Origin: Molossus alvarezi
Taxonomy: Eukaryota > Chordata > Mammalia > Chiroptera > Molossidae
NCBI GenBank assembly: GCA_037176705.1
Contig: CM073899.1
Coordinates: 186,001 to 250,000, forward strand
Reading direction: 5' to 3'
DNA: 64,000 nt
This document shows, one piece after another, positions 45,246 through 57,248 of this stretch. The notes beneath the pieces were generated by a model, which did no database searches, was not told the DNA's origin, and saw only the letters and a program-made list of their open reading frames with translations. The stretch's first letter is position 1. Every line of letters begins with the position of its first letter. The position numbers and the translations under genes are program-made.

Positions 45246-45395
45246 CTATCTTGACTGATTCAAAATATTTCCTTTCAAGTGATGTATTGTCTTCAGTTGT
45301 TTATTCATTCTGCAGAAAGCTGTGAATGCCTGATAGTTGTTTGTCTTCCGTAGAACATCCACCAATGCAAACACATTGGAGATGGCAAAAATCAC
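45246..45395 (-). CDS. Candidate terminal coding exon of an unidentified gene
   Basis: On the minus strand a possible splice acceptor (ttaatttag) is directly followed by 49 codons and a stop. The frame starts VIFAISNVFALVDVLRK and ends LKGNILNQSR. The acceptor's own tag closes the frame upstream, as expected at an intron edge. The residue mix is protein-like, with alternating hydrophobic and charged residues, and the surroundings have no repeat. AATAAA signals occur about 800 bp downstream on the same strand. I do not recognise the protein. A frame this short can occur by chance in AT-rich DNA, and the acceptor's pyrimidine tract is weak. Confidence 0.25.
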   Translation of the reverse strand: MIFAISNVFALVDVLRKTNNYQAFTAFCRMNKQLKTIHHLKGNILNQSR

Positions 45396-45577
45396 CTAAA
45401 TTAACAAATGGTTGCCTTCCCCCTTGAGAAAAAAATGAGCTGAGAGAACTTATCAATAAGTTTTAAAATAACAAAGAATGTGAGAGAAAACTATACCTTA
45501 TCATATGGTCTGCTATCACCATAAACATCAGCTAATATCACCTATTCATCAGAGAAAAATTCTCAAAGATGCCTTTT

Positions 45578-45776
45578 TTAAATTGATTTGAGAAATGGAG
45601 AGAGGGAGATAGGGAGAGGGAGAGAGAAGAAAGAGAGAGAGAGAGAAACATTGATTTGTTGTTCCACTTATTTATGCCTTCATTTGTTGTATCTTGTATG
45701 TACCCTGACCAGATCGAACCCCCAACCTTGCCATACTAGGATAGCACTCTAACTCATTGAGTACCTGGCCAGGGCT
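45578..45776 (-). repeat. Ves-related bat SINE, older subfamily
   Basis: A GA tract, then ttgttgttccacttatttat and a right end acctggccagggct: the same body as the copy at 19,432-19,630. It is the older of the bat SINE types here judging by divergence of the head. Confidence 0.7.
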
Positions 45777-48542
45777 TTTTCCCTTCTAATATACCCATTG
45801 TTTTGCTTTATTTTCAGCATGGAAACAAGTTTAAATGTTCCTTAGGCTCCAATGAGTAAAAGTTTATTGACTCATGAAATAATATTAATCCATTGAGCCA
45901 ACATTTGCTAGTATTGTCACTCCTTAAATTCAATTATTAAAACTGCAACTGGGCTATGAGGGAATAATTTGAAGACAGTGAAAGGAATATTTGCTACTTC
46001 TTTGACTTCCCCAAACTCGGTATGACTGCCATACGTGGACATTTATCACAGCCTAATAATGATAATAATAATTAGACACCTAGTCTTTAACAAAGCAAGA
46101 ACCCAAATCTTACTATATTTTGGCATTATTAGAGAATAAGATGGTGCTCTTCACCACCTACTTACTATCCAAGCTCACCAAAATATAGTTTGTTGCCTTC
46201 AGGAAACAGACATTCTTCTGTATTGCTAGTGAGGATGCAAATGATTTTATACCTAGTAAGGAAAATTTAGTGACATCTACCAGAACTACATAGGCATTTG
46301 TCTTTCAATACAGTAATTCCTTATTAGGAACTGATCCTTGAGATAAACCACCAACAATGTAAAAAATTATGTGCACCTGGTTATTCATTGCAGTGTTACC
46401 TCTAATTACAAAATATTGAAAACCATCTAAATGTCCAAGCCGATGACACTGAATACACTATGATTCAAAATGTGCACATAGTGGAGCAATCTGTGGTGTA
46501 AAATAGACTGGGGAAGATCTACAAACTGATAAGGTATAATCTGCAGAAAATATTATTAAATAAAATGTGAAGTTTAAAGGGGCTTATTCAATGTACTAGT
46601 GCTTGAAAGAAAGAAAAAATACAGGTAAAATATATATCTGGTTATTGCTGCATGGAAAAACTCAGGGAATAGAAAACAATGAGGTTAGGTGGTGGTATTA
46701 ATGGGGTTAAAGGGAGAAAATGACACCTTTGAGTGTGTCTTTTAGAAAATTTAATTTTGAATTTAAAAGTATATCAATATTATTTAAAATAAAAAAATAA
46801 AATTAAGTGAATAAGAATGAGAAGAGGAGAAACCAAATAATAAAACAAACTATATGAATGTTTGTATTTCAAGTAAAATTATAACTAAGCTGAAGGAAGA
46901 GAGGGACAGAGGGAGGGAGAGAGGAAAGGGAAAGAGACAGGAAAAGAAAGGGAAAATAGAATACATAAAAATAGAAACAAGAATTAATCCAAGTAATTTA
47001 TGAACCTAGTATTTTACTATATAACTTTAATCTTGGGCAGGGTGGGGTGTGTTGAAGGAAAGAATTGGTAAGGAACACTTAACTCATTTTAGTGTGCTTG
47101 TTTATTACACTGGTATGGGTGAAACAATTTTGGACTATTTGCATATAAAGTAGATTGAATACAGGAGCCCATGGTTGATTTTGTTGGGAACCAGGTTCTC
47201 ACTGTAGTGGAAGGAAAGTGTAGATAGAGAATGGGGAAAGTATTCCTGAGAGCTGGAACTGGAGTATGGAGTTTTGGGATAAACTTACAGTTCCTGAAAT
47301 GCCTATTTGCATGTGCATATGTGTTTATATGCACCTGTAAATATGTGTGTGGGTATATATTATGTATGCATGTACACATATATTTCTCAGCTATGTCTGC
47401 TGAAATGGCCAAGATACCCACAAGCAGAGAGTGTAACTGGTACTGGGGTCTTGGTCACTAACATGATTTCTCACTAAAAGGAATGAAGATGTCTCAGAGA
47501 AATGGCTTGTGTCAGGGAGGAAGAAAGTGCATACAAGAAAAACCTGGAATATCTTGCTATACCAGAAGGAAAGCAGGTACAAATAAATATTTAAAAGATT
47601 AGGAATTGTCAGAAGGACACAGGAGCTAGCTTAAAGGGGTTTCCACTAGTCAGATTTAGAACAGAATAATCAAGTATGGTAAAACATCTTAAATCATGGA
47701 AAATGGGAATGCATGTCCAAACCAACAATAAAGCAAGGAAGCACATAGATGGAGTGGGATGGATGTTCTTCTTTTGGTAAAAACAGGTTGATAAATGCAG
47801 AGGAAAATCATTATTTTATAACTATTAGGATAAATTAGATGAAACAATAATCATCTATATCTGCTAAATTCAGGGAAAAATCTGAGGATCAAGATATTTA
47901 CATGGTCTCTAAGTGTCTTCTTACAGACAGCTTAATATTTGCAAGGGGAAGAGACAGTAATTATATAGTGAAGAAGTTCAATAATACTCAGACAAGGTGA
48001 TCAAAATGAACATAACTAACAAGGGACAGATGATCATAGGTGGCTCCAGGTATGAGCCCTGAGAAGAACACAACTTCATGTATGCAATACCCCAGTTGAG
48101 AATGCACATCCTAAATTTAATCATAAGGAAATGTTAGACAAACACAAAATAACAAATTTTTTTCAAAGGAAGGAACTCTTTAAAATATGTCATTTTCATA
48201 AAAGGTGGAGAAAGATTGCAGGAATGTTTCAGAGTAAGGAGACTAAGAACACATGACCACTAAATGAGACATCTGATCCTAGACTGGATCCAATAGTGGA
48301 AAGAGAAAAAAATTATTAATACAGATTTTATTTAAGGACAGTATAGTCTTTCTATTCTTAGGATATGTACACTGAACCATTTAGGGGAAAAAGTCAATAA
48401 AGTATGAAACTTATCCTCAAGTGGTTAGATATATATTTATACATGGAGTGGATCAAGTGATGTAAAATGCTAATGTCAGTTGCATCTGGGTGAAGAACAA
48501 ATGGTTGTTCTGTGTACCAGTTTTGTTTTTATTACCTTGAAA
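45777..48542. other. Host sequence, no feature seen
   Basis: About 2.8 kb of AT-rich sequence with a GGGA-rich patch at 46,895-46,960. The 110-codon minus frame at 47,089-47,421 has no visible domain. I see no gene, exon pair or recognisable repeat. Confidence 0.4.
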
Positions 48543-50423
48543 TAATTTCCAAATTTTAAAAAATTAATTAATTAATTTTTATTAATTAATTTTTGTTACA
48601 GATGTTTCTCCTTTTTCCCCCCACTGATTCCCTTCTCCCCGTCCCTCCCGGCCCCGGCCCCAGATTGTTGTCCATGTACATTGTCCATGCATACATGCAT
48701 ATAAGTTCTGTGGTTTATTTCTTCCCCACCTTCCCCTCTTCTGGGGATTATCAGTCTGTACCCCACCTCCATGTCTCTGGTACTACCCCATTCCTCAGAC
48801 TGTTATGTTCATTATATTCCACAAATAAGTGAGCTCATATGATATTTGTTTTTCTCTGTTTGGCTTGCCTCAATCAGGGTGATACTCTCCAGGTCCCTCC
48901 ATGTAGTCTCAAAGGACAAGAGATCTTTCTTTCTGACAACTACATAGTAGTCCATTGTGTATTTGTACCACTGCTTTTTTATCCATTCATCTACTGATGG
49001 ACACTTGGGCTTTATCCAGATCTTAGTTATGGTAAATAGTGCTGCTACAAACATGAGGGTACACATATTCTTTCTGATCGGTGTTTCAGTCTTCTTAGGG
49101 TATATTTCTAGAAGTGGAATCACTGTGTCAAATGGAAGTTCAATTTTTAAGTTTTTGAGGTAACACCATATTGTTTTTCATAGTGCCTGAACCATTCAGC
49201 ATTCCCACCAGCAGTGTACTAGATTCCATTTTTCTCCACACCCTCACCAACACTTGTTGTTTGATGGTTTGTTGATAGTGGCCATTCTGACAGGTGTGAG
49301 GTGATACCTCATTGTTGTTTTAATTTGCATCTCTCTGATGATTAGTGATGTTGAACATTTCTTCATATGTGTCTTAGCCATTTGCGTGTCCTGTTTGGAG
49401 AGGTGTCTATTCAGTTCCTCTGCCCATTTTTTAATTGGGTTCTTTGTCTTCCTTTTGTGGAGTTGGATGAGCACTCTATATATATTGGAAATTAACCCCT
49501 TATCAGATATATCATTGGCAATTATGCTCTACCATATAGTGGGTAGCCTTTCCATTTTGATGATTGTGTCTTTTGCTGTGCAGAAGATTTGAGTTTGATG
49601 TAGTCCCATGTGTTCATTTTCTCCTTTGTTTCTATTGCCTTAGCTGATATATCAGTGAAAATTCTGCTGCGAATGATGTCTGAAATTTTGTTGCCTACAG
49701 TTTCTTCTAGGATTTTTATGGATTCATGAGTCATCATTTAAGTCTTTTATCCATTTTGAGTTTATTCTTGTGTAGGGTGCAAGTTGATGGTCTAGATTTA
49801 TTTTTCTGCATGTAGCTGTCCAATTTTCCCAGCACCATTTATTAAAGAGGCTGTCCTTACTCCACTGTATGCTCTTGCCACCTTTGTCAACTATTAATTG
49901 AGCATATTGCCTTGGGTCCATTTCTGGGTTCTCTGTTCTGTTCTCAGACTATATGCCCGTTCTTGTGCAAGTACGAGTCTCTTTTGATTACTGTGGCTTT
50001 GTAGTATAACCTGAAATCTGGTATTGTGATCCCTCCAACTTTGTTCTTCCTTTTCAAGATTGCTGTGGCTATTCGAGGTCTTTTTTGGTTCCATATGAAC
50101 TTTTGAAGTATTTGTTCTAATTCTGTGAAGTATGCCGTTGGTATTTTGATGGGGATTGCATTGAATCTATAGATTGCTTTGGGTAATATGGACATTTCAA
50201 TGATGTTAATTCTCCCAATCTATGAACAGAATATGTGCTTCCACTTTTTTATATCTTCATCTATTTCTTTTTTCAGTGACCTGTAGTTTTCTGTGAATAT
50301 GTCCTTTATTTCTTTGGTTAAGTTTATTCCTAGGTTTTTTTTTTTTGCCACAATGGTAAATGGAATTGTTTTCTGAGTTTCTCTTTCTGTGAGTTCATCA
50401 TTGGTGTATAAGAATGCCATCGA

Positions 50424-51268
50424 GAAACCTGGATTGGATGGAGCTAAAGGAGAAAAAAAATGGCGGCGGAGTGAACGAAGCTACACAGACTGTCTCCCAG
50501 AACCAAACTGGAATTACAACTATAACACAGACAAATCGACGGGAAAAAGCAACAGAAAAGCAGCTTGCGAGGACCATACAACGAGGGACACGGACTCCAT
50601 CCCGGTAGGCTTGCGAAGGCGCGAGACGGGGCTGGGAGCCCACGGTAGGCAGCTCGGCAGCAGCCTTAGCTGGGAGCAGCGCCTGCGGGTTACAATCCCA
50701 GGCGGCTCCACAGCGCAGCCGGGACAGAGGCTAAAACAGCCACAGCCACTCACCTTGGGCTCCGGCAGAGGGAGGGCAGACTGGACTGGAACTGTGTCGG
50801 GACACTCGGGGTTTGGAGGGCGCTCAGAGCTTTGGCTGAGTACAGCCACACAGGACTGTGGCCACATTGCTCCTTCCCAGGGATCTGAGGAGAGGCAGCA
50901 GCCCCTCCCTCGGAGATCCAACCCCACCCTGTGGGCCATTGAAGTGCTAATTGAGGCTCACTAACAACCAGCATCTGCCCCACCCTCGTGAAAGCCCCTT
51001 GGCTGAGCACCAGAGGGAGTTTTTCAATCAACTGACAACCCAAAACTCATCAATTAACCTAGACTGCTAGCATCCAGGCAAAAAGCTAGAGGATAACAGT
51101 ACCTTTCCTGGACTGGCAACTTTAACCAGGAAAGTAAGACTTGACAGAGGTGTTCAACGTGGGTCTTCCCTCGCTCATCTAAACACAGGAGAGGGAGCCA
51201 CAAATAGCAGAACACCAACACCCACAGGGAGAACTTGACAGGCTCCAAAGCCCACAGTGATAGCCAAA
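50424..51268 (+). promoter_or_regulatory. 5' UTR / internal promoter region of L1-C
   Basis: The region is GC-rich and contrasts with the AT-rich body. It begins with about 25 bases not shared with L1-D, followed by the shared start ggagaaaaaaaatggcggcg. No tandem monomers of the L1-A type are present. L1 5' UTRs hold an internal RNA polymerase II promoter. That role is inferred from position. The atggcggcg block is a place where YY1-type sites sit in L1s of other mammals. Confidence 0.6.
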
Positions 51269-52150
51269 ATGGTGAAACACAGAAACAGAAGCCAAATGAA
51301 AGAGCAAGACACCTCCACCGAAGATGAGATTAATGTGGAGCAATTAGGCATGTTAACAGAGCTAGAATTCAGAGCCATGATCTTGAGGAAGCTGAACAGC
51401 ATGAGTAAGGACATAGAGACACTGAAAATAAGCCAAATGGAAATTAAAAACCAACAAGAAGAGATAAAAAATGACATATCTGAAATGAAAAACACATTGG
51501 AAGGTTTAAAAAGCAGAGTAGGGGAAGCTGAGGACCGGATCAGTGAATTAGAAGACAGGGTAGAAAAAATCAACCAATCAGAAAAACAAAAGGAAAAAAC
51601 TATTAAAAAACAGGAAGACAGCTTAAGAGAATTGTGGGACAACTGGAAACATAATAATATTCGCATCATAGGAGTCCCCGAAGAAGAAGAAAAGGAGCAA
51701 GGGATAGAGAATATATTCAAAAAAATAGTGAGAGAAAACTTCCCTAATTTGGTGAAGGAAGAAGGCATTCAAGTTCAAGAAGCACAGAGAGTCCCAAGTA
51801 AGAAGAACCCAAACAGGCCCACACCAAGACACATAGTAATTAAAATGCCACAAATTAAAGACAAAGAGAGAATCCTAAAAGCAGCAAGAGATAAGCAACA
51901 GGTTACCTACAAAGGGAACCCCATAAGGCTCTCAGCTGACTTCTCACAAGAAACACTACAGGCCAGAAGAGAATGGCATGAAGTAATCAAAGTCATGAAA
52001 AACAAGAATCTGAATCCAAGACTACTCTACCCAGCAAGGCTATCATTCAAAATAGAAGATCAAATAAAGAGCTTCCCAGACAAAAAAAAGCTAAGGGAAT
52101 ACATTAGCACCAAACCAGCACTGCAAGAAATGTTAAAAGGACTGCTGTAA
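51269..52150 (+). CDS. ORF1: L1 ORF1 protein (ORF1p), intact
   Basis: ORF1p is the L1 RNA-binding chaperone that forms trimers and coats L1 RNA in the ribonucleoprotein. The ATG at 51,269 lies in caaaatgg and gives 293 residues. Twelve bases upstream an in-frame GTG at 51,257 is not a likely start. Residues about 35-115 are a heptad-like coiled coil (EIKNDISEMKNTLEGLKSRV). An RNA-recognition domain begins near residue 128 (NIRIIGVPEEEEKEQGIENI) and holds PTPRHIVIKM. The C-terminal domain follows from about residue 215 (RLSADFSQETLQARREW). The frame has no stop. The same start context, IAKM before the frame, is seen in L1-D, where ORF1 is broken. Confidence 0.93.
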   Translation: MVKHRNRSQMKEQDTSTEDEINVEQLGMLTELEFRAMILRKLNSMSKDIETLKISQMEIKNQQEEIKNDISEMKNTLEGLKSRVGEAEDRISELEDRVEKINQSEKQKEKTIKKQEDSLRELWDNWKHNNIRIIGVPEEEEKEQGIENIFKKIVRENFPNLVKEEGIQVQEAQRVPSKKNPNRPTPRHIVIKMPQIKDKERILKAARDKQQVTYKGNPIRLSADFSQETLQARREWHEVIKVMKNKNLNPRLLYPARLSFKIEDQIKSFPDKKKLREYISTKPALQEMLKGLL

Positions 52151-52195
52151 TTAGCAGGAGAAGTGGGAAGAAAAATAGAACCACACTAAACAAAA

Positions 52196-55100
52196 ATGGC
52201 AATAAATAAGTACATATCAATAATCACCTTAAACGTAAATGGATTGAATGCTCCCATAAAGAGACACAGAGTAGCTGATTGGATAAGAAAGCATGACTCA
52301 TCTATATGTTGTTTACAAGAGACCCACCTCTCAACAAAAGACTCACATAGGTTGAAAGTGAAGGGATGGAAAAAAATTTTCCAAGCAAATGGAAAGCAAA
52401 AAAAAGCTGGGGTAGCAATTCTCATATCTGATCAAATAGATTTCAAAATGAAGACCATAACTAGAGACAAAGACGGCCACTACATAATATTGAAAGGATC
52501 TATCCAACAGGAAGATATAACCTTGATAAACATATATGCACCCAATATAGGAGCACCAAAATATATTAAAAATCTTCTGGAGGACTTCCAAGGAGAAATC
52601 GACAACAATACAATCATAGCAGGGGACTTCAACACCCCGTTGACAGCACTAGATAGATCCTCTAGGCAAAAAATTAGCAAGGAAACAGAGACTCTAAATG
52701 AAGCACTAGACCAAATGGATTTAATAGATATCTACAGAGAATTACACCCCAAAACTACAGAATACACATTCTTCTCAAGTGCACATGGGACATTCTCAAA
52801 GATAGACCACATGATAGGACACAAACTAAATCTCTACAAGTTCAAGAAGATTGAAATCATATCAAGCATCTTCTCAGATCACAGTGGCATGAAACTAGAA
52901 ATCAATTGCAACAAGAACATGCAAAGACATTTCAACACATGGAGGCTAAATAGCATGTTATTAAACAATGAATGGGTCACCGAGGAGATCAAGGAAGAAA
53001 TTAAAAACTTCCTGGAAACCAATGAAAATGAACACACAACAACACAAAATCTATGGGATGCAGCGAAAGCAGTTCTGAGAGGGAAGTTCATAGCACTACA
53101 GGCCTACCTCAAAAAACAAGAAAAATTTCTAATTGACTGTCTAACCTCACAACTTAAAGAATTAGAAAGCAAACAAAAAGAAAACCCCAGAGCAAGTAGA
53201 AGGAAGGAAATAGTAAAGATCAGAGCAGAAATAAATGACATAGAGACCAAAAAAACAATTCAAAGGATCAATGAAACAAAGAGCTGGTTTTTCGAAAAGA
53301 TAAACAAGATTGATGGACCCTTAGCTAGACTCACCAAGAAACAAAGAGAGAGAACCCAAATACACAAAATTAGAAATGAAAGAGGAGAAGTAACAACCAA
53401 CACCACGGAAATACAAAAGATCGTTAACAACTACTATGAACAACTATATGGCAACAAATTCGACAATCTAAGCGAAATGGACAAATTTCTAGAAACACAC
53501 AGTCTCCCAAAACTATTCCCGGAAGAGATAGAACACTTGAACAGACCAATAACAACTAATGAAATTGAAGAGGTAATCAAGACTCTTCCAGCAAACAAAA
53601 GCCCAGGCCCAGATGGTTTCACCGGGGAGTTTTACCGAACATTCCAAAAAGAACTAACACCCATTCTCCTCAAACTATTTCAAAAAATTCAAGAAGAAGG
53701 AAGACTTCCAAACACATTCTATGAGGCCAGCATAATTCTAATTCCAAAACCAGAAAAAGACACTACGAAGAAAGAAAACTACAGGCCAATATCCCTGATG
53801 AACATAGACGCCAAAATCCTGAACAAAATATTAGCAAATCGGATCCAGAAATACATCAAAAAAATTATTCACCATGACCAAGTGGGATTCATTCCAGGGA
53901 TGCAAGGCTGGTACAATATTCTCAAATCAATAAATGTGATACACCACATAAACAAAATGAAGAATAAAAACCACATGATCATATCAATAGATGCTGAAAA
54001 AGCATTCGACAAAATCCAGCATCCATTTCTGATAAAAACGCTCAGCAATGTGGGAATAGAGGGATCATTTCTCGACATAATAAAGGCCATATATGAAAGA
54101 CCTACAGCCAACATCATACTCAATGGACAGAAACTAAAAACATTTCCATTAAGAACAGGAACAAGACAGGGATGTCCACTTTCGCCACTCTTATTTAACA
54201 TTGTACTGGAAGTCTTAGCCACAGCAATCAGACATGAAAAAAAAATAAAAGGGATCCAAATTGGAAAGGAGGAAGTGAAACTGTCATTATTTGCAGATGA
54301 CATGATATTGTACATAGAAAACCCTAAAGAATCCATCAAAAATATATTAGACTTAATAAATGAATTTGGCAAAGTAGCAGGATACAAAATTAACGTCAAG
54401 AAATCGACGGCATTCTTGTACATCAATGATGAACTCACAGAAAGAGAAACTGAAAAAACAATCCCATTTACCATCGCTCCAAAAAAATTACGATACCTAG
54501 GAATAAACTTAACCAAAGAAGTAAAGGACCTATTTGCAGAAAACTACAGGTCATTGAAAAAAGAAATAGAGGAAGATATAAAAAAGTGGAAGCACATACC
54601 CTGTTCATGGATTGGAAGAATTAACATAATTAAAATGTCCATACTACCCAAAGCAATCTATAGATTCAATGCAATCCCCATCAAAGTACCAACGACATAT
54701 TTCATAGAACTAGAACAAATACTTCAAAAGTTCATATGGAACCAAAAAAGACCCCGAATAGCCACAGCAATCTTGAAAAAGAAGAACAAAGTAGGTGGGA
54801 TCACAATACCAGATTTCAGGTTATACTACAAAGCGACTGTAACCAAAACAGCCTGGTACTGGCACAAGAACAGGCATATAGACCAGTGGAACAGAACTGA
54901 AAACCCAGAAATGGACCCAAGGCAATACGCTCAATTAATATTTGACAAAGGTGGCAAGAGTATACAGTGGAGTAAAGACAGCCTCTTTAATAAATGGTGT
55001 TGGGAAAATTGGACAGCTACATGCAAAAAAATGAAACTAGACCATCAACTTACACCATACACAAAAATAAACTCAAAATGGATAAAAGACTTAAATGTGA

Positions 55101-56020
55101 CCCGTGAATCCATAAAAATTCTAGAAGAAAATGTAGGCAACAAAATTTCGGACATCATACGGAGCAGAATTTTCACTGATACATCACCCAAGGCAACAGA
55201 AATAAAGGAGAAAATGAACACATGGGACTACATCAAACTAAAAAGCTTCTGCACAGCAAAAGAAACAATCATCAAAATGGAAAGGCAACCCACTGTATGG
55301 GAGAACATCATTGCCAATGATGTATCAGATAAGGGGTTAATTTCCAGTATATATAGAGTGCTCATACAACTCCACAAAAGGAAGACAAAGAACCCAATTA
55401 AAAAATGGGCAGAGGAGCTGAATAGACACCTCTCCAAACAGGACATACAAATGGCCAAAAGACATATGAAGAAATGCTCAACATCACTAATCATCAGAGA
55501 GATGCAAATTAAAACAACAATGAGGTATCACCTCACACCTGTCAGAATGGCCGCCATCAACAAATCATCAAACAACAAGTGTTGGCGAGGGTGTGGAGAA
55601 AAGGGGACTCTAATACACTGCTGGTGGGAATGCAGACTGGTGCAGCCGCTATGGAAAACAATATGGTGCTACCTCAAGAAATTAAAAATTGAACTTCCAT
55701 TTGACCCAGTGATCCCACTGCTGGGAATATACCCTAAGAAGCCTGAAACACCAATCAGGAAGAATATATGTACCCCCATGTTCACAGCAGCACTATTTAC
55801 AATAGCTAAGATCTGGAAACAGCCCAAGTGTCCACCAGTAGACGAATGGATAAAAAAGCTGTGGTACATATACACAATGGAGTACTATGCAGCGGTAAGA
55901 AAGAAAGATCTCTTATCCTTTGAGACGACATGGAGGGACCTGGAAAGTATTATCCTAAGTGAAAGAAGCCAAGCAGAAAAAGACAAATACCACATGATCT
56001 CACTTATATACGGAATATAA
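52196..56020 (+). CDS. ORF2: L1 ORF2 protein (endonuclease/reverse transcriptase), intact
   Basis: The single 1,274-residue frame begins 45 bp after ORF1 at caaaaatgg. Its length is like that of mammalian L1 ORF2. The N-terminal apurinic-type endonuclease has the expected catalytic residues: Asn13, Glu42 (LQET), Asp144 (AGDFN), Asp204/His205 (KIDHM) and His229 (SDHS). The reverse transcriptase holds [22 protein letters not shown] and FADD at residues 699-702 (two catalytic Asp). The C-terminal cysteine motif is C1129-x3-C1133-x7-H1141-x4-C1146. The protein nicks DNA and copies L1 RNA at the target. No disabling change is visible, but activity cannot be proved by reading. Confidence 0.95.
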   Translation: MAINKYISIITLNVNGLNAPIKRHRVADWIRKHDSSICCLQETHLSTKDSHRLKVKGWKKIFQANGKQKKAGVAILISDQIDFKMKTITRDKDGHYIILKGSIQQEDITLINIYAPNIGAPKYIKNLLEDFQGEIDNNTIIAGDFNTPLTALDRSSRQKISKETETLNEALDQMDLIDIYRELHPKTTEYTFFSSAHGTFSKIDHMIGHKLNLYKFKKIEIISSIFSDHSGMKLEINCNKNMQRHFNTWRLNSMLLNNEWVTEEIKEEIKNFLETNENEHTTTQNLWDAAKAVLRGKFIALQAYLKKQEKFLIDCLTSQLKELESKQKENPRASRRKEIVKIRAEINDIETKKTIQRINETKSWFFEKINKIDGPLARLTKKQRERTQIHKIRNERGEVTTNTTEIQKIVNNYYEQLYGNKFDNLSEMDKFLETHSLPKLFPEEIEHLNRPITTNEIEEVIKTLPANKSPGPDGFTGEFYRTFQKELTPILLKLFQKIQEEGRLPNTFYEASIILIPKPEKDTTKKENYRPISLMNIDAKILNKILANRIQKYIKKIIHHDQVGFIPGMQGWYNILKSINVIHHINKMKNKNHMIISIDAEKAFDKIQHPFLIKTLSNVGIEGSFLDIIKAIYERPTANIILNGQKLKTFPLRTGTRQGCPLSPLLFNIVLEVLATAIRHEKKIKGIQIGKEEVKLSLFADDMILYIENPKESIKNILDLINEFGKVAGYKINVKKSTAFLYINDELTERETEKTIPFTIAPKKLRYLGINLTKEVKDLFAENYRSLKKEIEEDIKKWKHIPCSWIGRINIIKMSILPKAIYRFNAIPIKVPTTYFIELEQILQKFIWNQKRPRIATAILKKKNKVGGITIPDFRLYYKATVTKTAWYWHKNRHIDQWNRTENPEMDPRQYAQLIFDKGGKSIQWSKDSLFNKWCWENWTATCKKMKLDHQLTPYTKINSKWIKDLNVTRESIKILEENVGNKISDIIRSRIFTDTSPKATEIKEKMNTWDYIKLKSFCTAKETIIKMERQPTVWENIIANDVSDKGLISSIYRVLIQLHKRKTKNPIKKWAEELNRHLSKQDIQMAKRHMKKCSTSLIIREMQIKTTMRYHLTPVRMAAINKSSNNKCWRGCGEKGTLIHCWWECRLVQPLWKTIWCYLKKLKIELPFDPVIPLLGIYPKKPETPIRKNICTPMFTAALFTIAKIWKQPKCPPVDEWIKKLWYIYTMEYYAAVRKKDLLSFETTWRDLESIILSERSQAEKDKYHMISLIYGI

Positions 56021-56289
56021 TGAACATAACAGTCTGAGGAATACAGTAGACCCAGACACATGGAAGTAGGGCACAGACTGACATCCCTCAGAAGAGGGGA
56101 TGGGGGGTGGGGGGTGGGAAGATAAACCACAGAACTTATATGCATGTATGCATGACCAATGGACATGGACAACTAAGCCGGGGAAAGGGTGGAGGGGGGG
56201 TAGGGTGGGGGTGCCAATGGGGTAAAAAGGTAAAATATCTGTGGCAAAAATAAAAAAAAATAAAAATAAAAATAATAAAAAAAAAAAAA
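56021..56289 (+). other. 3' UTR and A-rich tail of L1-C with G-rich tracts
   Basis: After ORF2 comes a 228-bp 3' UTR with two G-rich tracts, 56,097-56,118 (ggggatggggggtggggggt) and 56,178-56,211. Each has several runs of three or more G. The tail from 56,249 is A-rich with T interruptions (taaaaataaaaataataaaa). L1-D carries the same general layout as complement at its left end. Confidence 0.75.
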
Positions 56290-57248
56290 AAGAATGCCAT
56301 CGATTTCTTGACGTTAATTTTGTATCCTGCTACTTTTCCAAATTCATTTGTTAAGTCTAGTAAACGTTTGATGGAGTCTTTTTGGTTTTCTATGTATTCT
56401 ATCATGTCATCTGCAAATAATGACAGTTTCACTTCCTCCTTTCCAATTTGAATTTTTTTTTATTTTTTCTTTCTGTCTGATGGCTGTGGCTAAGACTTCC
56501 AGTACTATGTTAAATAAGAGTGGCGAAAGTGGGCATCCTTTTCTTGTTCCTGTTCCCAAGGGTAAAGCTATATTTTTTGCCCATTGAGTATGATGTTGGC
56601 TGTAGGTCTTTCATATATGGCCTTTATTATGTCTAGATATAATCCCTCTATTCTCACATTGCTGAGCGTTTTTATCAGAAATGGATGCTGGATTCTGTTG
56701 AAGGCTGTTCTGGCATCTATTGATATAATCATGTGGTTATTATTCATTTTATTTATATGGTGTATCACGTTTATTGATTTGTGGATATTGTACCAGCCTT
56801 GCATCCCTGGGATGAATCCCACTTGGTCATGGTGGATAATTTTTCGGTGTATTGCTGGAGCCGATTTGCTAGTATTTTCTTCAGGATTTTGACATCTATG
56901 TTCATCAGGGATATCGGCCTGTAGTTTTCTTTCTTTGTAGTGTCTTTTTCTGGTTTGGCAATTAGAATTATGCTGGCCTCATAAAACGAGTTTAAAGACT
57001 TTTTTTTTTTTTTTTTTTTAAATTTTTTGAAACAGTTTGAGGAGAATGGGCATTAGTTCTTCTATGAATGTTTGGTAAAACTCCCCCGTGAAGCCATCCG
57101 GGCCTCAGCTTTTGTTTGCTGGGAGAATCTTGATTACATCTTTAATTTTTTCTGTTGATATTGGTCTGTTCCACTTTTCTATATCTTCCTGGTCAAGTTT
57201 TGGGAGACTGTGTTTTTAGAAATTTGTTCATTTTGCTTAGATTGTCCA

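Larger units (their letters stand above)
50424..56289 (+). mobile_element. Young, structurally complete L1 (L1-C)
   Basis: A 5.87-kb L1 in plus orientation inside L1-D. It has a 5' UTR of 845 bp, intact ORF1, a 45-bp spacer, intact ORF2, a 3' UTR and an A-rich tail (56,249-56,289). The target-site duplication aagaatgccatcga is exact at 50,410-50,423 and 56,290-56,303; its first base can be shared with the tail. LINE-1 moves by target-primed reverse transcription. The intact frames, exact duplication and long tail point to a recent insertion and a possibly competent copy. Confidence 0.95.

Noticed and set aside
47089..47421. 110-codon minus-strand frame in host sequence
   Set aside because: No domain, no splice context and biased composition; it is consistent with chance.
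50520..50939. A 139-codon antisense frame in the L1-C 5' UTR as an ORF0-like gene
   Set aside because: Position is suggestive, but there is no visible antisense promoter or splice donor evidence, and the frame runs opposite a GC-rich open stretch where long chance frames are expected.
50389..50964. A 191-codon plus-strand open frame over the L1-C 5' UTR, partly shared with L1-D (60,235-60,444), as a possible extra L1 gene
   Set aside because: It begins with GTG in the flanking DNA and contains no ATG. L1-D also starts only with TTG. GC-rich 5' UTRs lose stops by composition, and L1-B has stops in the corresponding frame.
53869..54516. 215-codon minus-strand frame
   Set aside because: It is the antisense shadow of the L1-C reverse transcriptase; the same hydrophobic antisense translation appears in every L1 copy in the window.
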